Of a stretch of DNA of 13,884 nt, positions 12,758-13,884 are shown piece by piece. Positions within the stretch are counted from its first letter, which is position 1, and every line of letters starts with the position of its first letter. The notes under the pieces are model-generated. The model saw nothing but the letters and a program-made list of their open reading frames with translations. It was not told the origin of the DNA and did not search any database. Origin of the DNA: JBCBJZ01 sp038522635 (GTDB lineage Bacteria; Pseudomonadota; Alphaproteobacteria; Rhizobiales; Hyphomicrobiaceae); assembly GCA_038522635.1 (NCBI GenBank), contig JBCBJZ010000103.1, forward strand, positions 1-13,884, in the 5' to 3' direction. Both the position numbers and the translations under genes were made by a program.

Positions 12758-13884
12758 TCAGGCGCCGTTGGGCGCAAGCGCGGGAAACAGCGCGCGATAC
12801 CCCATCGCGCTCTCATCGAAGAGGATGTCGCGCGGCGTCAACGGCCGGGCGAGCGACAGCCCCTCAAGCGTCCGACAACGCGACAGCGCCACATACGCCT
12901 GCCCATGCGCGAACGTGCCCCGGCCAAGGTCGATGTAGACTTTATCGAGCGTCAGGCCTTGGCTTTTGTGGATCGTCAGCGCCCAGGCGAGCCGCAGCGG
13001 GAACTGCGTGAACGTACCCGCCACGGTTTCCACGATCTTCTCAGCCTGCTGATCGAACGCATAGCGCCGCTGTTCCCACGCCACCCGCTCCACGTCGAAC
13101 CGGCGGCCCTCGATCTCGATTTCAACGGTGTCGTCGTCGAGCCCGGTCACTTGCGCGATCGTCCCGTTGACCCAGCGCCGGTCCGGGTCATTGCGCAACA
13201 AGATCACCTTAGCGCCGACCTTGAGGGTCAACGCAGCATCGGTTGGCTGCGCGCCTTTGTTGTAGTCGCCGGCGATGGCCGCATCATAGGTGTGCACTTC
13301 ACCGTCAAGCGCCTTGAGGAAGGCTGCGTTGATCCGCGTTGCCGCCGCGTTGGTGGGCGTCAGGATCACGTAGTCATGGCCCTCCGCCAGCGTGCGGATC
13401 GGCTTCACGGACCGGTTGAGCAGCGCCAGATCATCGTCATCGGCACGGCCTTCGCGTACCTGGTTGAGCACCCGCAACAGTTCGGGATCGCGTTGCCGGA
13501 AGACCTCGTTCAGCTCCAGCAGCGTGGTGCCCTCACCTTCCTGCAGGGCCGGCACAGCGAAAAAGAACGGCGCGCCGAACGTGTCCGTCAGGTGCTGCGC
13601 TTCATCGGTACTTTGCACAACCGGCGGAAGCTGATGTAGATCGCCAAACAGCATCAGGCGCACGCCGCCGAACGGCTCATCGGGACGTTTCCGATTCAGC
13701 CGCAATGCCCGGTCGATGGCCCACATCAGATCGGCTCGCACCATCGAGACCTCATCGATGATCAGCAGCTTCAATGCACGCATCACGCGACCGTTGCGGC
13801 TGCGCCTGATGTCATCGCTGGTGAGCAGACGTGGTGGAAAGCCGAAGAAGGAATGGATGGTCTGCCCGCCCACGTTGACAGCTG
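12758..13884 (-). CDS. Pif1-like ATP-dependent DNA helicase, 5' end outside the window
   Basis: At least 374 residues are visible and the frame stays open to the window edge, so the N-terminus with the Walker A loop is missing. The first visible residues AVNVGGQTIHSFFGFP are typical of the segment after Walker A in Pif1/RecD-like helicases. LLIIDEVSMV is motif II, GDLHQLPPV is motif III, and LNEVFRQRDPELL is motif IV-like. Near the end, LAWALTIHKSQGLTLDKVYIDLG and AYVALSRCR are motifs V and VI. The protein would use ATP to unwind DNA 5' to 3' in repair or replication; exact role is unknown. It ends 290 bp before the phasin start, with no clear terminator in the gap. Confidence 0.85.
   Translation of the reverse strand, partial: AVNVGGQTIHSFFGFPPRLLTSDDIRRSRNGRVMRALKLLIIDEVSMVRADLMWAIDRALRLNRKRPDEPFGGVRLMLFGDLHQLPPVVQSTDEAQHLTDTFGAPFFFAVPALQEGEGTTLLELNEVFRQRDPELLRVLNQVREGRADDDDLALLNRSVKPIRTLAEGHDYVILTPTNAAATRINAAFLKALDGEVHTYDAAIAGDYNKGAQPTDAALTLKVGAKVILLRNDPDRRWVNGTIAQVTGLDDDTVEIEIEGRRFDVERVAWEQRRYAFDQQAEKIVETVAGTFTQFPLRLAWALTIHKSQGLTLDKVYIDLGRGTFAHGQAYVALSRCRTLEGLSLARPLTPRDILFDESAMGYRALFPALAPNGA

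Overview
The window is GC-rich, densely coded chromosomal DNA. It most likely comes from an alphaproteobacterium that stores polyhydroxyalkanoate. The clues are an OlsB-type acyltransferase for ornithine lipid, a phasin, a GlcF-type glycolate oxidase subunit, and the sequence style of pyruvate kinase, DapB and inorganic pyrophosphatase. I cannot fix the genus. I see no tRNA, rRNA, CRISPR array, insertion sequence or phage gene. No clear frameshift was found.

Layout. The only plus-strand gene is at the left end (282-1307): an OlsB-like N-acyltransferase, preceded by a good match to a PhoB box at 131-148. Everything else reads on the minus strand and is described here in transcription order from the right. 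First comes a Pif1-like helicase cut by the window edge (12758-13884). Next is a phasin (11985-12467), with 10-bp tandem repeats and a possible PhaR site upstream and a clear intrinsic terminator downstream. Then come a GNAT acetyltransferase (11276-11785) and a 235-bp gap rich in GAAGCGG inverted repeats. After the gap are inorganic pyrophosphatase and dapB, which overlap by ATGA. A lone glcF follows (8139-9491), then pyruvate kinase (6610-8022), a serine/alanine-glyoxylate aminotransferase (5355-6539) and an isocitrate lyase/PEP mutase-superfamily lyase (4363-5271). The run ends with a DAO-type FAD oxidoreductase (2888-4336), a cupin (2361-2867) and a DUF5996 protein (1363-2298).

How the genes may work together. 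The run from glcF to the cupin looks like a carbon module centred on glyoxylate and pyruvate. GlcF belongs to the enzyme that makes glyoxylate from glycolate. The class V aminotransferase consumes glyoxylate. The lyase belongs to a superfamily whose products include glyoxylate, pyruvate or oxalate. Pyruvate kinase makes pyruvate. The FAD oxidoreductase and cupin have no assigned substrate and are the least explained part. The grouping is seen directly; the shared pathway is inference. GlcD and GlcE, the partners of GlcF, are not in the window.

Most of the window is ordinary core metabolism. The points most worth following are the Pho box in front of the acyltransferase, the lyase/FAD oxidoreductase/cupin/DUF5996 group, the orphan glcF, the overlapping mutually exclusive hairpins before ppa, and the CTGTC direct repeats upstream of the phasin. 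I did not find a convincing new multi-gene system.
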